Shown piece after piece: positions 11,484 to 23,065 of a DNA stretch of 64,000 bases. The stretch is from Diplolepis rosae (taxonomy: Eukaryota; Arthropoda; Insecta; Hymenoptera; Diplolepididae). Each line of letters begins with the position of its first letter. Position 1 is the stretch's first letter. The DNA lies in NCBI GenBank assembly GCA_030998225.1, contig JAPYXD010000608.1:6726501-6790500 (forward strand), in the 5' to 3' direction. Below the pieces are notes generated by a model. The model did not search any database. It was not told the DNA's origin and saw only the letters and a program-made list of their open reading frames with translations. Made by a program: the position numbers and the translations under genes.

Positions 11484-11664
11484 GCTGGAACCAACTGCCC
11501 GCGAAGTTTAAAGCCGAAAGTCGGTTCCGCGGGCGGTGTATTGGTTCGTGAGAGGGGGTTTTTTGGTTTTAACAGGTATGCCTAGACCCGTTCTAGGAGA
11601 GTCCTGTACAACGTCTATAAAAGATTTCGCCATTTTTCATCCTCACAAAAAAAAAAAAAAAAAA

Positions 11665-13129
11665 TCAATTAGTATTTTATTCGTATGTTACACTTATAGC
11701 TTGAAAATCAAAATGAAGCAGTCCGGTATGCACAATACGTATTGAAAAAATATGTCATATATTCACTGTATATAGACAATCCGATAGAATGAAAAAAACT
11801 TAAAATTTTGCAGAACGAACCGGCCGGAAAATGTATTTATTTCTTTTTTTCTTTTTTTATGAATGTAAATAGATAAATCATGACAAACCGAACACTAGTG
11901 AATTTTGAGAATTTTTCTTGAGGACTTTGTTTCCGGAGTCTCTCAGCGATCGAGTTGAACTGTTTTAAATACCGACTCGGTACATGTATGTGGTTTGATT
12001 GAAGTTTTTTTAAAATGCTATCCTGTGAGGTTCTTTTCCTCCTTAAAGAAGACAATTGTTCTATACCTATTTAAGAAAATCGAGACGGTTGTGGTGATCT
12101 TTACGAGTGGAGGGAAGCGTGTATTTTTGAATGACAATTTTTTTGGTATATCGGCTTTACGAACAATCCATTTTAGATTGAATTTGCTTTGAGCGGAAGA
12201 CGTCCATTAGTGTGCAGGCACGGTCAAGCTGGTGTAATATTTTTGGCGAAACTTGTGCCCCACCTACCTCGAATCAGATAACTAAGATTAATGTGCATGT
12301 GTAGGTGCATGTCTATGCATATACAGGTCCTTTATATGTGTTGAGGAATTAAATAATATAGGGAAAATGCAAGAATTAATGCATAATGAATGAATAAAAA
12401 GACCAAAAAGTGACAAGTGAATTATAAGTAACATTTTCTTCTTAATTTTTCGAATCTTATTCATTCAGTTTTGCATTTATTCTCAGTTAATTGAATAAAT
12501 GCATATAGCAACTAAAAACTATGTTTAAAAGTTAGCTTATTTATTGTACCTTATCCTAAAATTAAAAATGAAGTCTTATGAATGAGAAATGGTGAAGAAA
12601 TATTAAATAAATGGAAAATTAAATTTCACAATAAAAGTTATGAATTGGAACAATCATTTTGTAACTGTTATGATCTATACTGTTCAAAATAGTTTTGAAT
12701 GTTTTGAAATTAAAACACGTTTTAAAGCACTGCCGAATGAAAAGTATTTTATATTTAGACAATGCAAATTAAAGTAATTTTAGGTTGTTATAAAGAACCG
12801 CATTTTATAGCATATCGAAATTTTCAAAATTTATCCAAATAATCTTTGATTTCAATTTTTCAAGTTTCATTAATGTCACAAATCAAATCGTCAATTTGAA
12901 ATGAAGAATTCCAAAAATGTGAAAAAAAATGTTATTGCATTCTGAGTGATTATTATCGAAATTTCGATAGTAGTAGAGCTATGTCGTTACGACAGCACTC
13001 AACGACCGAGTAGGTTCTTTTCGAGGCTAAGCCCAAACAGATGGGGCTACCGCCCAAATCCTGCTCGGTAGGTAATGTGGATTTCTGGGCTGGTATTGTA
13101 GATTGCTGGGTTGGTAATGCAGCTCTAAC
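11665..13129. other. Non-coding A+T-rich region
   Basis: No gene or known repeat recognised; only short random open frames. Confidence 0.45.
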
Positions 13130-13361
13130 TGTATATGTAAAAAATGCTCAATTGATATATTAGAGACCCCACTTATTGACCATGCTTATCCCCCCTTCAA
13201 AATCAAAATTTTGAAATATCTCGAAAACGGTAACAGATACGCAGAAACGGAGAAAATTTTAGGGGTTTTTTACAAGGGGGATGACCTCGAGTATCTTTAA
13301 CAGTATATGCCAAAAAAATTCTCAATTGATATATCAGAGACCCCACCTACCGACCAAGCTG
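13130..13361. repeat. Direct repeat, period about 173 bp
   Basis: The stretch around CTCAATTGATATAT(T/C)AGAGACCCCAC occurs at 13150 and again at 13323 with the same flanking motif (GTATATG...AAAAAA). It looks like two units of a degenerate satellite or a duplicated repeat fragment. Confidence 0.6.
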
Positions 13362-13431
13362 GAAGTCTGTGCTGATAATACTTTTTTATGAGCAACGCCT
13401 TTTAAACTTTTTTCTATGCCGTTCTTTTTCT

Positions 13432-13733
13432 GTAGTATAGACAAGTCTGGCAACTCCCGTGGTGGGGGATATTCCCTTCTTGTAGTCAGAATGTTTCATA
13501 TTTTCGCCATGGATAGCGCTAGTATCGAGTAGTGGCCCAAATGACCGCACTATAGCATGTATGTATATAGATATACCCAGGACGTAGTCAGCTGTGAAAG
13601 CTGTCTGTAAACCACGGGTATTCCTTTAACTACTCGATTGCAGCGCTGCCCAAGCGGTTACTTTCGAAACTACTACTCGTCACGATAAGGGAACATCCCT
13701 CACCACGGGAGTTGCCAGAATTGTCTATACTAC
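13432..13733. mobile_element. MITE with inverted ends of about 48 bp
   Basis: The left end GTAGTATAGACAAGTCTGG... recurs as reverse complement at 13686-13733 with three or four mismatches, including GGCAACTCCCGTGGTG. The interior of about 200 bases has no coding capacity. No target duplication could be assigned. Confidence 0.65.
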
Positions 13734-13858
13734 CGTGAGTAAAACCGTAAAACTTATCGTAGCCGACACATATGGGAGACAAGTTCGGCTACAATAGTTA
13801 CCAATGACATGCGATAATTGCTATTAGGAGTGCTAGCTTCGTTGAGTGCTGTGGCAAC

Positions 13859-14107
13859 CATAGAGATATTATAGATAGAGGAGACAAGCCAGCCTGAAAC
13901 CTGTCAGCTCGGGCGAGAGAGAGAGTGAATTGTGGGTTAGGCTGTCTCTTGCTAACGCCGAGGCTCCGAGGCTAACGCGGTACGCGTAGACAAAGACAGA
14001 TTAACCTCCCATCGTCTCTCTCGTTCGCTCTCACCGAGTTTGCGGACTGATGTTGGCACTTACAGAGCGGCCTATGGCTTGTCTCCTGTATCTATAATAT
14101 CTCTATG
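13859..14107. mobile_element. hAT-type MITE, 249 bp, with 8-bp target duplication
   Basis: The ends form an inverted repeat starting CATAGAGATATTATAGATA and reaching into GGAGACAAGCCA. Directly outside is the perfect 8-bp duplication GTGGCAAC (13851-13858 and 14108-14115). An 8-bp duplication with CA...TG ends fits the hAT superfamily. There is no coding sequence. Confidence 0.75.
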
Positions 14108-14115
14108 GTGGCAAC

Positions 14116-14202
14116 CAGTGATCCTAGAACGTGGGAGCTGGCGGCCCTCACCATAGACCTCACCAGCACATGGCTTCTTCCTCGCTCGACTGCCATAGGT
14201 TG
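14116..14202. repeat. Partial copy of the 25096-25257 MITE family
   Basis: It begins CAGTGATC and shares ACCAT, CACCAGC and TTCTTCCTCGCTC-ACTGCCA in the same order with the left half of the intact element at 25096. The right half is missing; it stops where the 736-bp inverted arm begins. Confidence 0.5.
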
Positions 14203-14938
14203 GTTTTGCAGATTCAAGAGAAGATGGTTGAGATTGAGGAATTGCAGAAGGCATTAGCAGCTATTGATGAGAGGGATAAGACATTACAGGTGAATTAAAA
14301 TAATCTTATTTATGTTAATTGAGATCCAAGCCAAAGGTAAGTTATCCAAATTCAATTAATCTAAAATAAAACAAATGAAGTAAATTCTAAGTAAAACTGA
14401 ATTAAACATTTAACGAAATTTAATGAGATTTAAGTAAATTAAGAAAAAAATAAAATTAATTAAACTATAGTAAACCTATTTAACTTAATTTAATTAAATT
14501 AAACTAATTGATACTATTCAATCTAAAATTGAGCTAAAATAAATGTAATAGAACTAAAATCAAACTAAATTTAACCTAATTAATTTTGAATAAACTAAAT
14601 TAAAATAAAATTGAACTAAAGTAAACCTACCTTATCTAAATTAAACTAAATAAAACTAAAATTGAACTAAAATTATACTAAATTAACCCTAATGCAATTA
14701 ATAAAATTAAACTGAAAACTGTCTTGATGTACTTAGGTAAAAATAAAACGAATATATAACTAAACTATTTTTATCACCAATAGGAGCAGTATGATTCAGC
14801 CAGGCCAGGACCAAGCTCAGCGCCAGAACCAGGCTCATTGACGGCACTGAACTCAGCACCAAAATTAGTCGAAGTATCCACGTCGGAATTGAGCATGATT
14901 CAGCCTGGATTTTTTTACTGAGCTGAGAGTTTTCCAAA
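14203..14938 (+). repeat. 736-bp inverted arm A (mate of 32841-33576)
   Basis: From GTTTTGCAG to TTTTCCAAA this segment is the reverse complement of 32841-33576, with substitutions but no net length change (both 736 bp). It holds a 78-base exon-like block, a GT-AG intron-like block of exactly 494 bases in both arms, and the first part of a second exon-like block. It may be the left terminal inverted repeat of the Maverick, or one half of an inverted duplication. Confidence 0.75.
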
Positions 14939-15492
14939 CTATCCAGGATTTCCACCTACACATCGATCGATTCAACAACTTTTACCTCCAGCTATGTCAC
15001 CGTATTTTTTTCGAACACTTCTGCTCAAACCACTCTGTTTGATGCTCTAATGTCTGGAGCAAACAGGAGCCTAACTTGAGCCTGGAGGAGCAATTGATGC
15101 TGAGTGACGATGATGAGTCACTAATCTCTTCCTGTCTTCCTCCTCCTCCAAGAATGCAAGCAAAAGACAGCACAAACACGAATGAAAAAAGAACAGCTAT
15201 ATTAATAGATACACCACTTCTCAACCCATGCCAAAGAAAAAGAATCCGTCCACTTAAACTCAAACCATTTAAAAAAATCAAAACGTCCTCTTCCGAAACA
15301 ATCCACATAACACAATCATCTATTTCTCAAGCGATTCACTCACCACAGACATCTATTTCTCAACCGACATGCACACCACAAACATCTACTAAATCTACTC
15401 CCGAATCTATTTACCAACCACATTCATCCACATGGCGGAGAGGAAGAGACGAGCTTTCCCCATTTTCAGCAAGAAAACATAACGTTTCTTAA
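14212..15492 (+). pseudogene. Decayed two-exon gene, coiled-coil and proline-rich, unknown
   Basis: The exon-like block 14212-14289 follows an AG acceptor, is read in phase as IQEKMVEIEELQKALAAIDE (charged, heptad-like) and ends ACATTACAG before GTGAAT. The putative intron 14290-14783 ends CAATAG. The next block continues EQYDSARPGPSSAPEPGS and meets TGA at the PGFFY position; beyond it proline/serine-rich reading continues across frames. The last open part (15076-15492) reads SLEEQLMLSDDDESL, a basic patch RPLKLKPFKKIK and many S/T/Q. No family is recognised. The arm B copy of exon 2 lacks the TGA and runs into polymerase sequence. It could be a Maverick terminal gene or a captured host fragment. 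Confidence 0.45.
14340..14720. repeat. Low-complexity (TTAAACTAAA)-like array inside the putative intron
   Basis: Degenerate repeats of TTAAACTAAA/AATTAAAC fill most of the intron-like block; the same array, inverted, is at 33065-33460. Confidence 0.7.
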
Positions 15493-15968
15493 TTATTCTT
15501 TTATTCATTTTCTTTTGACATTATGTACATAATTGATCTGTATTAGCATCGAATTTCACTAGTTTATCATGATGTTCATAATTCTTTTGTAATATCATTT
15601 TATCACTTCATTAGTTCATCATTTTGTTTTTTATTTGATATAATTTAAGGAAAGATGTTGAGATTTTTTAAATGCATGTTTGCACGTTTTGCATATCTTT
15701 TTTTTTTAAATGCATGTTTTGCATGGCTTTGTTTTTATGCACGTTTGCATATTTTGCATGGTTATACATATTTGAATTCTACATTATTATATGGCTCCGC
15801 AAGGTAGCGCAGTTGAAGCCTTCTGGCAGAGGCAGCTTCTTGCATTTTTTCTAGGGTTATGCTGAGTTTCGTTACAGCATACTTGCACTTTGGGGTCAAC
15901 TCAGACAGCGGCTTCGTGGGCAGGAACCCCTCTATGTGGCCAATGGCGTTGATCTTTTGCAGATCCAT
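15493..15968. other. Spacer with a possible coding fragment at its right end
   Basis: T-rich to 15780 with repeated TGCATGTTTGCA-like motifs (15672-15760). On the minus strand 15762-15968 is a 68-codon frame (MDLQKINAIGHIEGFLPTK...) whose composition looks coding, but I do not recognise the family. The foldback element is inserted exactly at its ATG, the ATCCAT duplication overlapping the ATGGAT start. Confidence 0.35.
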
Positions 15969-18060
15969 CCAGTGTGCACAGATCTGTTACCGACGCAGAC
16001 ACAACTACAGAAGCATCTCCTGTCCGTGAGAAGCGAGTAGGGAATGGCGGTGCGGCGCGCGCTGCCTTTCTTTCTTCCTCGTCGCTCTTGCACGCGAGAA
16101 CGACTCGTCCCACTTCTCCTTATTCTCCTCACTTCCTCATGCAATGCTATTTTTAGATTTCACGCTTTCCGTTATCGAGTCGAAATTGAGAATTGTATTT
16201 CTCTCGACTCCGTGCCAAAGAGGCGCGAAGCAGACGACAATTTCAAATTTATGAAATATATTACTTAAGAAACAACACTTTTTTTCCGATATATTGAAAA
16301 AAATCTACCTGAAATAAGCATCTAAAAGATCGTGTAAAATTTGATAAACATTTGAACATTTGAAAAATAAACTTTCAGTAAAATTTCTTGACAATAAATG
16401 TTCAAAATTTGAATCAATATATATTTTTCTATTTAAATTTCCATACTTCTTATCAATTTTGTACATTTACAAAATTTTCAGTTAAAGAGATATATTCTTA
16501 TGAGAAAAGATAAACATAAAATTCAAGTTTAAAATTTACATTCTCAGTTTTATGTTAGAAATATTTTTATCTTACATTTATGTGGCCTAAGCACAGATTT
16601 TTATTTCAAAAAAGTAAATGCTCCACAAGGAAAAATTTTCTAATAGAAGTGGATAAATTAAAAAGCTAAAATATGTGTTCATTGATATCTTCATATGAAC
16701 ATGTAAATATTTACCAATATCAAATTTTACATAAAAATTTTTGTTCGAAGTGTTGAAATCTTGTTACAATTTGACAAGATCATATGAACGAGTTCAATCT
16801 TTTTAATTAAATATTTGGTAATTTTTAATTTGTCTGTTCTTCTGAAATCGGGGGAAGATTTGAACACAAAAAAAAAATTTTCCATTGGAATTCAAGGTCA
16901 ATAAATGCTTAAGGTTTTAAATCAAGATTTTAATTACAAAATTTTGAAGCTTTGTAATTAGCTTTGTAAATGACTACTTGATTCAAAAAGTAATTCATCT
17001 CTGAAGAACATTTTTATATTTGGAATTTAAAATCTGTGCTTAGGCCACAAAAAAATAAGATACAAATTTTTTCACCATAAAACTAAGAATGTAGATTTAA
17101 AACTTATTATGTCATATATTTATCTCTTCTTAATGGAAAATACTTAACACATAATTCTCTGTTTCAATATTTTTTAAATGTATGAACATTTAAGAAATTC
17201 ATAAGTATTTCACCTTTTTATAAAAATTTTAAATTTCCAAATAACGCTTTTATTGACAAAGTTACAAATTTGTCAATAATTGATCTATTGTATTGTAAGT
17301 TTAAATATAAGGCGACTTAAAATTTTACAATAACATTATTTTTCAAGTACTTAAACCTTTCTTAAATTTTGAGAATTCTTTCCGAGGTTTATTTCAGGTG
17401 AGCGACTATTTATTTTTTTAATGAAAACATTTGTAATTCTAAATTTGGCTTATCTTCTAACATTGTAAAGAGATTTTACAACTTCAAAGCAAATTTTTTA
17501 GTTTAAATCAAAGTCAATAAATGTTCAATGTTTGAAATAGTAATATTAAGTAAAAGATTTTTAAGCTCTGGGAATCAACTACTTTAATAACACAATTTTT
17601 CTTCTCTGTAAAGCATCTCAATTTTCAAATTAAAAGTCTCCACAAAGGTTAAAAAAGCTTAAGATGAAAATAATTTTATTAAAAAATGTTAAATACAGAT
17701 TTCAAACTTAAAATCTATTTGCCTGAAATAAAGATCTCAAAGTTCATGTTGAAATAAAGGGAGATTTGAATACTTCAAAAAAAAATTTTCAGTAATATGT
17801 TGAACTTAATAAATGCTCAAAGCTTGAATCAGGATATCAGTTGACAAATTTTTACTTGTGTAAATTGACTCTTCCAATTTGAAAATTATGTGAAAAAATA
17901 TTTTATTTAAAAAATTAGGCACATTAAATTACGGTTTAAACTCCAAATTCATAGATTCATGATAAAAACAGGTCAAAGTTTATTAATCTTAGGTTTTAGT
18001 GGCGTATGCACAGACTTTTAATCAAAACAATGAAATGCTTTATAGAAGGTTAAACATTTT
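15969..18060. repeat. Left arm of giant foldback
   Basis: Aligns inverted with 24203-25040, then 19815-19848 plus 18630-19585. Examples: CACGCTTTCCGTTATCGAGT against its complement near 24835, and TAAACTTTGACC... near 18690 against 17980. About 247 bases (16810-17056) have no partner because they were lost from the right arm at the retrotransposon insertion. Confidence 0.75.
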
Positions 18061-19585
18061 ATAATTGATGTTTTCACATAAACCTGCAAACATTCATTAA
18101 TTGAAAATTTTACTCAAAATTTAATCGTACAGCGTTTAAACCTTTTCACAATTGTACAAATTCTTATAAATATTTATTTGAAGTGAATGTTTTTTAAAAT
18201 ATTCGAAATATAATGTAATTATTTTAATTGAATATTTCGTAAAACTTTGCATTTAGCTGATCTTGTGAAATTGTTGGAAGATTTGAACACTGATCAAACA
18301 ATGTTTCAATGAAATTCAAAGTCAATAAATGCTTAAAGTTTTATTTCATGTTTCTTGGGTCTAAAATGAAAATATTGTGCAACAGATTTAAATTTAAATT
18401 TCATCTTAATTTTATGTCGTCTAAGCACAGACTTTTATTTTAAAAAATATTTATAGATTTCAACTTTGACATCAAATTTTTGTTCGAAGTGTTTAAATCT
18501 TATTACGACTTCACAAGATCTTATGGATGTTTTTCCAAATATCAAGAAAACAATTGTGATCTTTTAAATGAAATACTTTGTCATTTTTAATTTTCCTACT
18601 CTTGCGGATTCGTAAACTTCGCTTACTTCTGTAAAGTATTTTATTTTTTTGATTAAAAGTCCGCGCCTACGCCACTAAAACGTAGGATTAATAAACTTTG
18701 ACCAGCTTTTACCATGAATCTATGAATGTGGATTTTAAACCGTTATTTTATGCACCTGATTTTTTTAAGTATAATATTTTTTCAAGTAATTGTAAAATTG
18801 AAGTAGTCAATTTACGCAACTATAAAAATTTGTAAACTGATATCTTGATTTAAGTTTTGAACATTTATTGAGTTCACCATTTCACTGAAAGTTTATTTTT
18901 GAAGTATTCAAATCTCCCTTTATTTCAACATGAACTTTAAGATCTTTATTTCAGGCAAATAGATTTTGAGTTTGTAATCGATATTTTATATTTTATAAAA
19001 AAAGTATTTTCATCTTACGTTATTGAAACCTATGCGGAGACTTTTAATTTGAAAATTGAGATGCTTTACAGAGAAGAAAACTTGTTTCATTAAAGTAGTT
19101 GATTCCCAGAGCTTGAAAATCTTTCACTTAATATTTCAATTTCAAACATTGAATATTTATTGACTTTGAATTAAACTGACAAATTTTTTTTGAAGTTTTA
19201 AAATCTTCTTACAATGATAAAATATGAGCCAAATTTAAAATCATAAAATTTTTCATTAAAAAAAGAAAAAGTCACTCACCTAAAATAAACCTCTAAAAAA
19301 ATTCTGAAGATTGAAAAAGGTTTAAGTTCTTGAAAAATGATGTCATTGTGAAATTTTAAGTCGTCCTATGTTTAAACTTACAATACAATAGATCAATCAT
19401 TGACAAATTTTTAGCTTTGACAATCAAAGTGTTATTTGGAAATTTTTAATTTTCATAAAAAGGTGAATGACTTATGAATTTCTTAAATATTCGCGTACAT
19501 TAAAAAAATATCGAAACATAAAATCATCTGAAAGTATTTTCCATTAAAAAGAGATAAACATATGACATAATAAATCTAAAATCTA

Positions 19586-19814
19586 CACTGAAAAAAATGG
19601 TTAGTAAAACCAACTACTTTGGTTTGTAAAATATGCCTCAGATATTTTATTTATTAGCACAAAATTTTTTTCTGTTGCTGTTACTACCCAAGTTCTTGTA
19701 ATAAGAATTGAGATAGTAACACCAACAAATAAAATTGTTGTAAAATAAAATAAAATAGCTGATGCATATTTTACAAACCGAAGTAGTTGGTTTTACTAAC
19801 CATTTTTTTCAGTG
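19586..19814. mobile_element. MITE with CACTG...CAGTG ends, 229 bp
   Basis: About 50-bp inverted ends (CACTGAAAAAAATGGTTAGT and complement, continuing through AAACCAACTACTT). The opposite arm of the foldback shows the uninterrupted sequence at 17085-17100 (inverted), confirming insertion. CACTG termini recall Chapaev/CMC elements, but no target duplication of matching length could be read, so the superfamily is open. Confidence 0.7.
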
Positions 19815-19848
19815 TTCATTCTTAGTTTAATGGTGAAAGAATTTTATC

Positions 19849-21667
19849 TTACATGACGTTCCAAACGAGTGGACCCACCCGCGACCCTTGACATGTCATC
19901 TCTTCCTTGAGAGACCATTTGTCGCCCTTATATATCACCCACCTGTCGCTCAAGTAGTCATCTATCATTCGCAACAGGTAGTCTGGAACCTTTTTCGGCA
20001 CCATCGCCTCGATGCAGATGTTCCATCTCGCGGTATTGAACTCATTGCGTATGTCAATGCTGATCAACGCGCAGAATCCCTTATGCTTACCAGTTCCTCT
20101 TCTTGCTTTAGTGGCGATGTTCACCACTGCCTGGATGGCGTCAACTGTGGACCTGCCTTTCCAAAAGCCAAACTGGTGTTCCAAGAGACCATTCTCGCGG
20201 ACCATGTAAGCCTGTAGTCTTTGTAGGATCATTTCCTCCAGAAGTTTCCCCATCGTATCCAATAAACATATTGGTCCATACGATGAGGCATCCCCTAGAG
20301 GTTTGTTGCCCTTCCTCAGCAGGACCAACCTCTGCTTCTTCCAGTCTGCGAAGAACCTCCCCTCCCGAAGACAGGAGTTAAAGACTTCTAGGAGGTTTTC
20401 CGGGTATACCCCGATCACCTCTTTGAGAATCTCGTTCGGCAACCCTTCGATCCCCGGCGCTGTGTTTGCCTTGAACCTTCCACCCGCTCTCTTTAGTTCT
20501 TCGAGAGTGAAGAGTTCTTCGCGCTCAACCACGCAGGAGCTTCGGTCCTGTCTTTAGAACGGCTCTACATGCGGAAACAAGCTTCGCACGATGTACTTGA
20601 CTCGATCAGCATTATCTAGGCCCGGGGTCTTTCTTCTAGTCACCAATCTCTTAGTGACTATTTTGAAGGCGAGACCCCATGGGTCCTTCTCCACCTCACC
20701 GATCAAGTCTTTCCAGCACTGAAGTCAGCTTTTCTTAATGCCTTGCTTCAGAGCTGATTGTGCGTTTTTCCATGCCTCGCGCAGCAGAGAATCACCCTTT
20801 GAGCAGGTAAATCTCCGCCCTGCTTTAAGGCATTTTTGACGCAGGACAGACAACTGGTCGTTACACCAGTACATCGAGTCCCCAGTACGCTCGTGCCCGT
20901 GGCGAGGCATGGAGTGGTCACATGCTGCGACCACTTTCCGCCTCGCCGCCCGCACAGTGTCCTCCAATTCCCAGCAGACCTTGCCCAACCAAGCTCATCT
21001 ATGAGCCTGGTTTCTTTAAGATGTTGGCGAAGCTTGTCCTTGCTGAGTCGTTTTGTGTTCCAGGAGGGGCTCCTCACCTTACCGCCCCTTCCCACTTTCA
21101 CTGAGTGACTCCGTTCCTGGATGCTGAACTCAATGCACTGGTGGTTACTCAAGGTTATTACCTTGAGGTAATAACCCGCTCCTCGTCTGAACGTAAGACC
21201 CCTGACCCGATTCAATACAATCAGGTCATTCCTAGCGGCCATCTCACCGACCAAGATCCCCCTCCTGTCCAGACGGGCTTCGCCCCACTCGGGCGACTTA
21301 CTATTGAAGTCGCCCACAATAAGGGACCGCCCACTAGCCTCTTTGAGGCTTTCCTCAAGGAGGAGGATCTGGGTCTCAAAGATCTCGAAAGGATCGTTGG
21401 GGGAGAAGTAGCAGCTGTACACACATACCCCCGCCACATCTACCCAGACGAACCCCGCGTCGGTCTCCAGAAAATCCCCGATGCTCAAATAAGGGCTACA
21501 AACAAGGATCCCAGCCCTCCGTGATGCATCCTGGTACCAAGCAGAGTTTTCGGACCATTTGTGTTGCTCATAAATGAACAGCACATCGGCCCCCTTTCCC
21601 TGGCAGTCTGCATCAGAAGGTCCTGGGCTCCCTTCCCTCTCCCGAGGTTGAGCTGTAGAATCTTCAT
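19849..21667 (-). pseudogene. Endonuclease/reverse transcriptase ORF2, copy 2 (truncated)
   Basis: Begins ATGAAGATTCTACAG (MKILQLNLGRGKGAQ). Endonuclease motifs VGDFNSKSPEWG and LSNHQCIEF are visible (copy 1 has LSDHQCIEF, so the motif Asp is Asn here). RT fingers and IDIRNEFN (Ala to Glu next to the first catalytic Asp) are present. There are several frameshifts (about 21640, 21140, 20960, 20550). The frame is cut at 19849 before the catalytic Asp pair. Confidence 0.82.
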
Positions 21668-23065
21668 TTTCCACCCCTCAGCCTCCGGAGCTCCGCCCTA
21701 AATATTGGGCAAGAACCGCTCCCCGAGGCATGAGCGATATCTTTTTCGCCCCTATCAGCACAAGTCAGGCACCTAGGTAGAGCCTTGCACTCCCTGGTTA
21801 CGTGCGACGCGCCCTTACACCTCCAGCAGGCGTCCTTCCTGCCTGGAAGCGTGCAGCCACGCGACACATGGCCATATCCCTGGCACCTGAAGCACCGGGC
21901 AACCTCGACATGCTCTCGGATGCGGCAGTTTACCCACCCCACCCTTAGCTTACCGAGCCCGAGCAAGCTCTGGGCGTCCGCCTCGGTTAAACAGACTACC
22001 ATAGTCTGCACACCGCCGAAGCGCTTGTACAGCCTGTACTGGTCCCCGAGGTCTGGCTTGCCCAGCGCGATGCACAGTGCGGCAACAACCTCTTCCTTTG
22101 TGACGGTCTGTTTGAAGTTCCTAACTTCTAGCGACGTCTTCGAGACCAAAAACTTAACATCGGCCTTCTGCCCGACCGCCTGATCAAGAGCTTTCTCGAA
22201 GGCTGAGACGTCACCCCCCTTTTCAGGACCAAGAGGATCTCCTCCCTCCTTGTTCTACGGATGGAGAAGACCTCCGCTCCCGAATTCTGTGGGTCAACCT
22301 TGGCCTTCATGGCTTTCAGGATATCGGCGTAGGACTCACCGCCCTTCGCCGACACCCTGATAACATCGCACGACCTGGCGGCCGGAGAGCGCCTCGGCAA
22401 CTTTCCCTTCTCTTTAGGGTCTTGTGCAGAGGGCACAGGAACCCTTTTTTCCTGTTTCTCTTTCTTTTTCTTTTTTTGTCTTTTTTTTTCTTTTTATCCA
22501 CCAGCTGCCATCCCCCATGCTTCTGTGGGGTCTGGCCTCTGGTGGCTGCAGCGTAAGTTGGCAATGTTACGCCCTTTTCTTTCTTTGGAAGCCGATCCTC
22601 GGGGGGAGAAGGAGCAACCCTCTTCTCCCCCTTTGTCAGCTTTTCTGGGGTATCTCCCAGAGACGCGGAGCGTGGTCTCCGAAAGATACCCATCCTTTTC
22701 GAGGCGGGGTGGGATTCGAGCCTCTTCTGGAATTCCACCCCGTTTTCTAGAAGACATTTATGGGTGTTGAGCATTCCGCTCAACACCTCTGTAGCCTCGT
22801 TCACACTGTCTTTAACATGGCCAGGGTTGTTTCTCAGCATACCTTGCTGGATGACGCTGAGAGCCATGGCCAATTTCTCCATTTTTTTGTTTTGCTCCCT
22901 CAGGAGCTGAAGGACATCCTTCCATCCCTCAGCTTCTGGGGAAGCACCCAAGTCCTTAATTGCTGCTGTAGTGCCCGATGTGGACGCTAAAACAGCAGCG
23001 TGTGTCGGCGTGTTCAGCGCCTTCTCCTTGTCCTTACCCGTCTCTTTGGTCTTTTTCGCCTTCAT
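21664..23065 (-). pseudogene. Gag-like ORF1, copy 2
   Basis: The start ATG at 23065 gives MKAKKTKETGKDKEK, an N-terminus lost from copy 1. The middle includes the AEGWKDVLQLLREQNKK block and a lysine/arginine tract (about 22450-22500). Two frameshifts (about 22440 and 22215) break it. C-terminal zinc knuckles CFRCQGYGHVSRGC and CWRCKGASHVTREC are intact. It ends in TGA within ATGA, overlapping ORF2. Compared with copy 1 it keeps the full N-terminal half, so the two copies are damaged in different places. Confidence 0.82.

Larger units (their letters stand above)
6858..11664 (+). mobile_element. R1-clade non-LTR retrotransposon, copy 1
   Basis: The order is G+C-rich 5' leader (6858-7431), gag-like ORF with zinc knuckles, a slightly overlapping endonuclease/reverse transcriptase ORF, 3' leader and an 18-base poly(A) tail at 11647-11664. 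Protein layout and the APE endonuclease place it in the R1 clade; it is not in 28S rDNA as far as the flanks show. A second copy of the same family lies at 19849-24202 in the opposite orientation. Copy 1 shares its first bases (ACAACACATTACAGCG) with an internal point of copy 2's leader, so copy 1 may be slightly 5'-truncated. No clear target duplication is seen. It is defective, with a gag deletion and several frameshifts. Confidence 0.85.

Noticed and set aside
6858..11664. R1 insertion in 28S rDNA
   Set aside because: Neither flank resembles ribosomal DNA.
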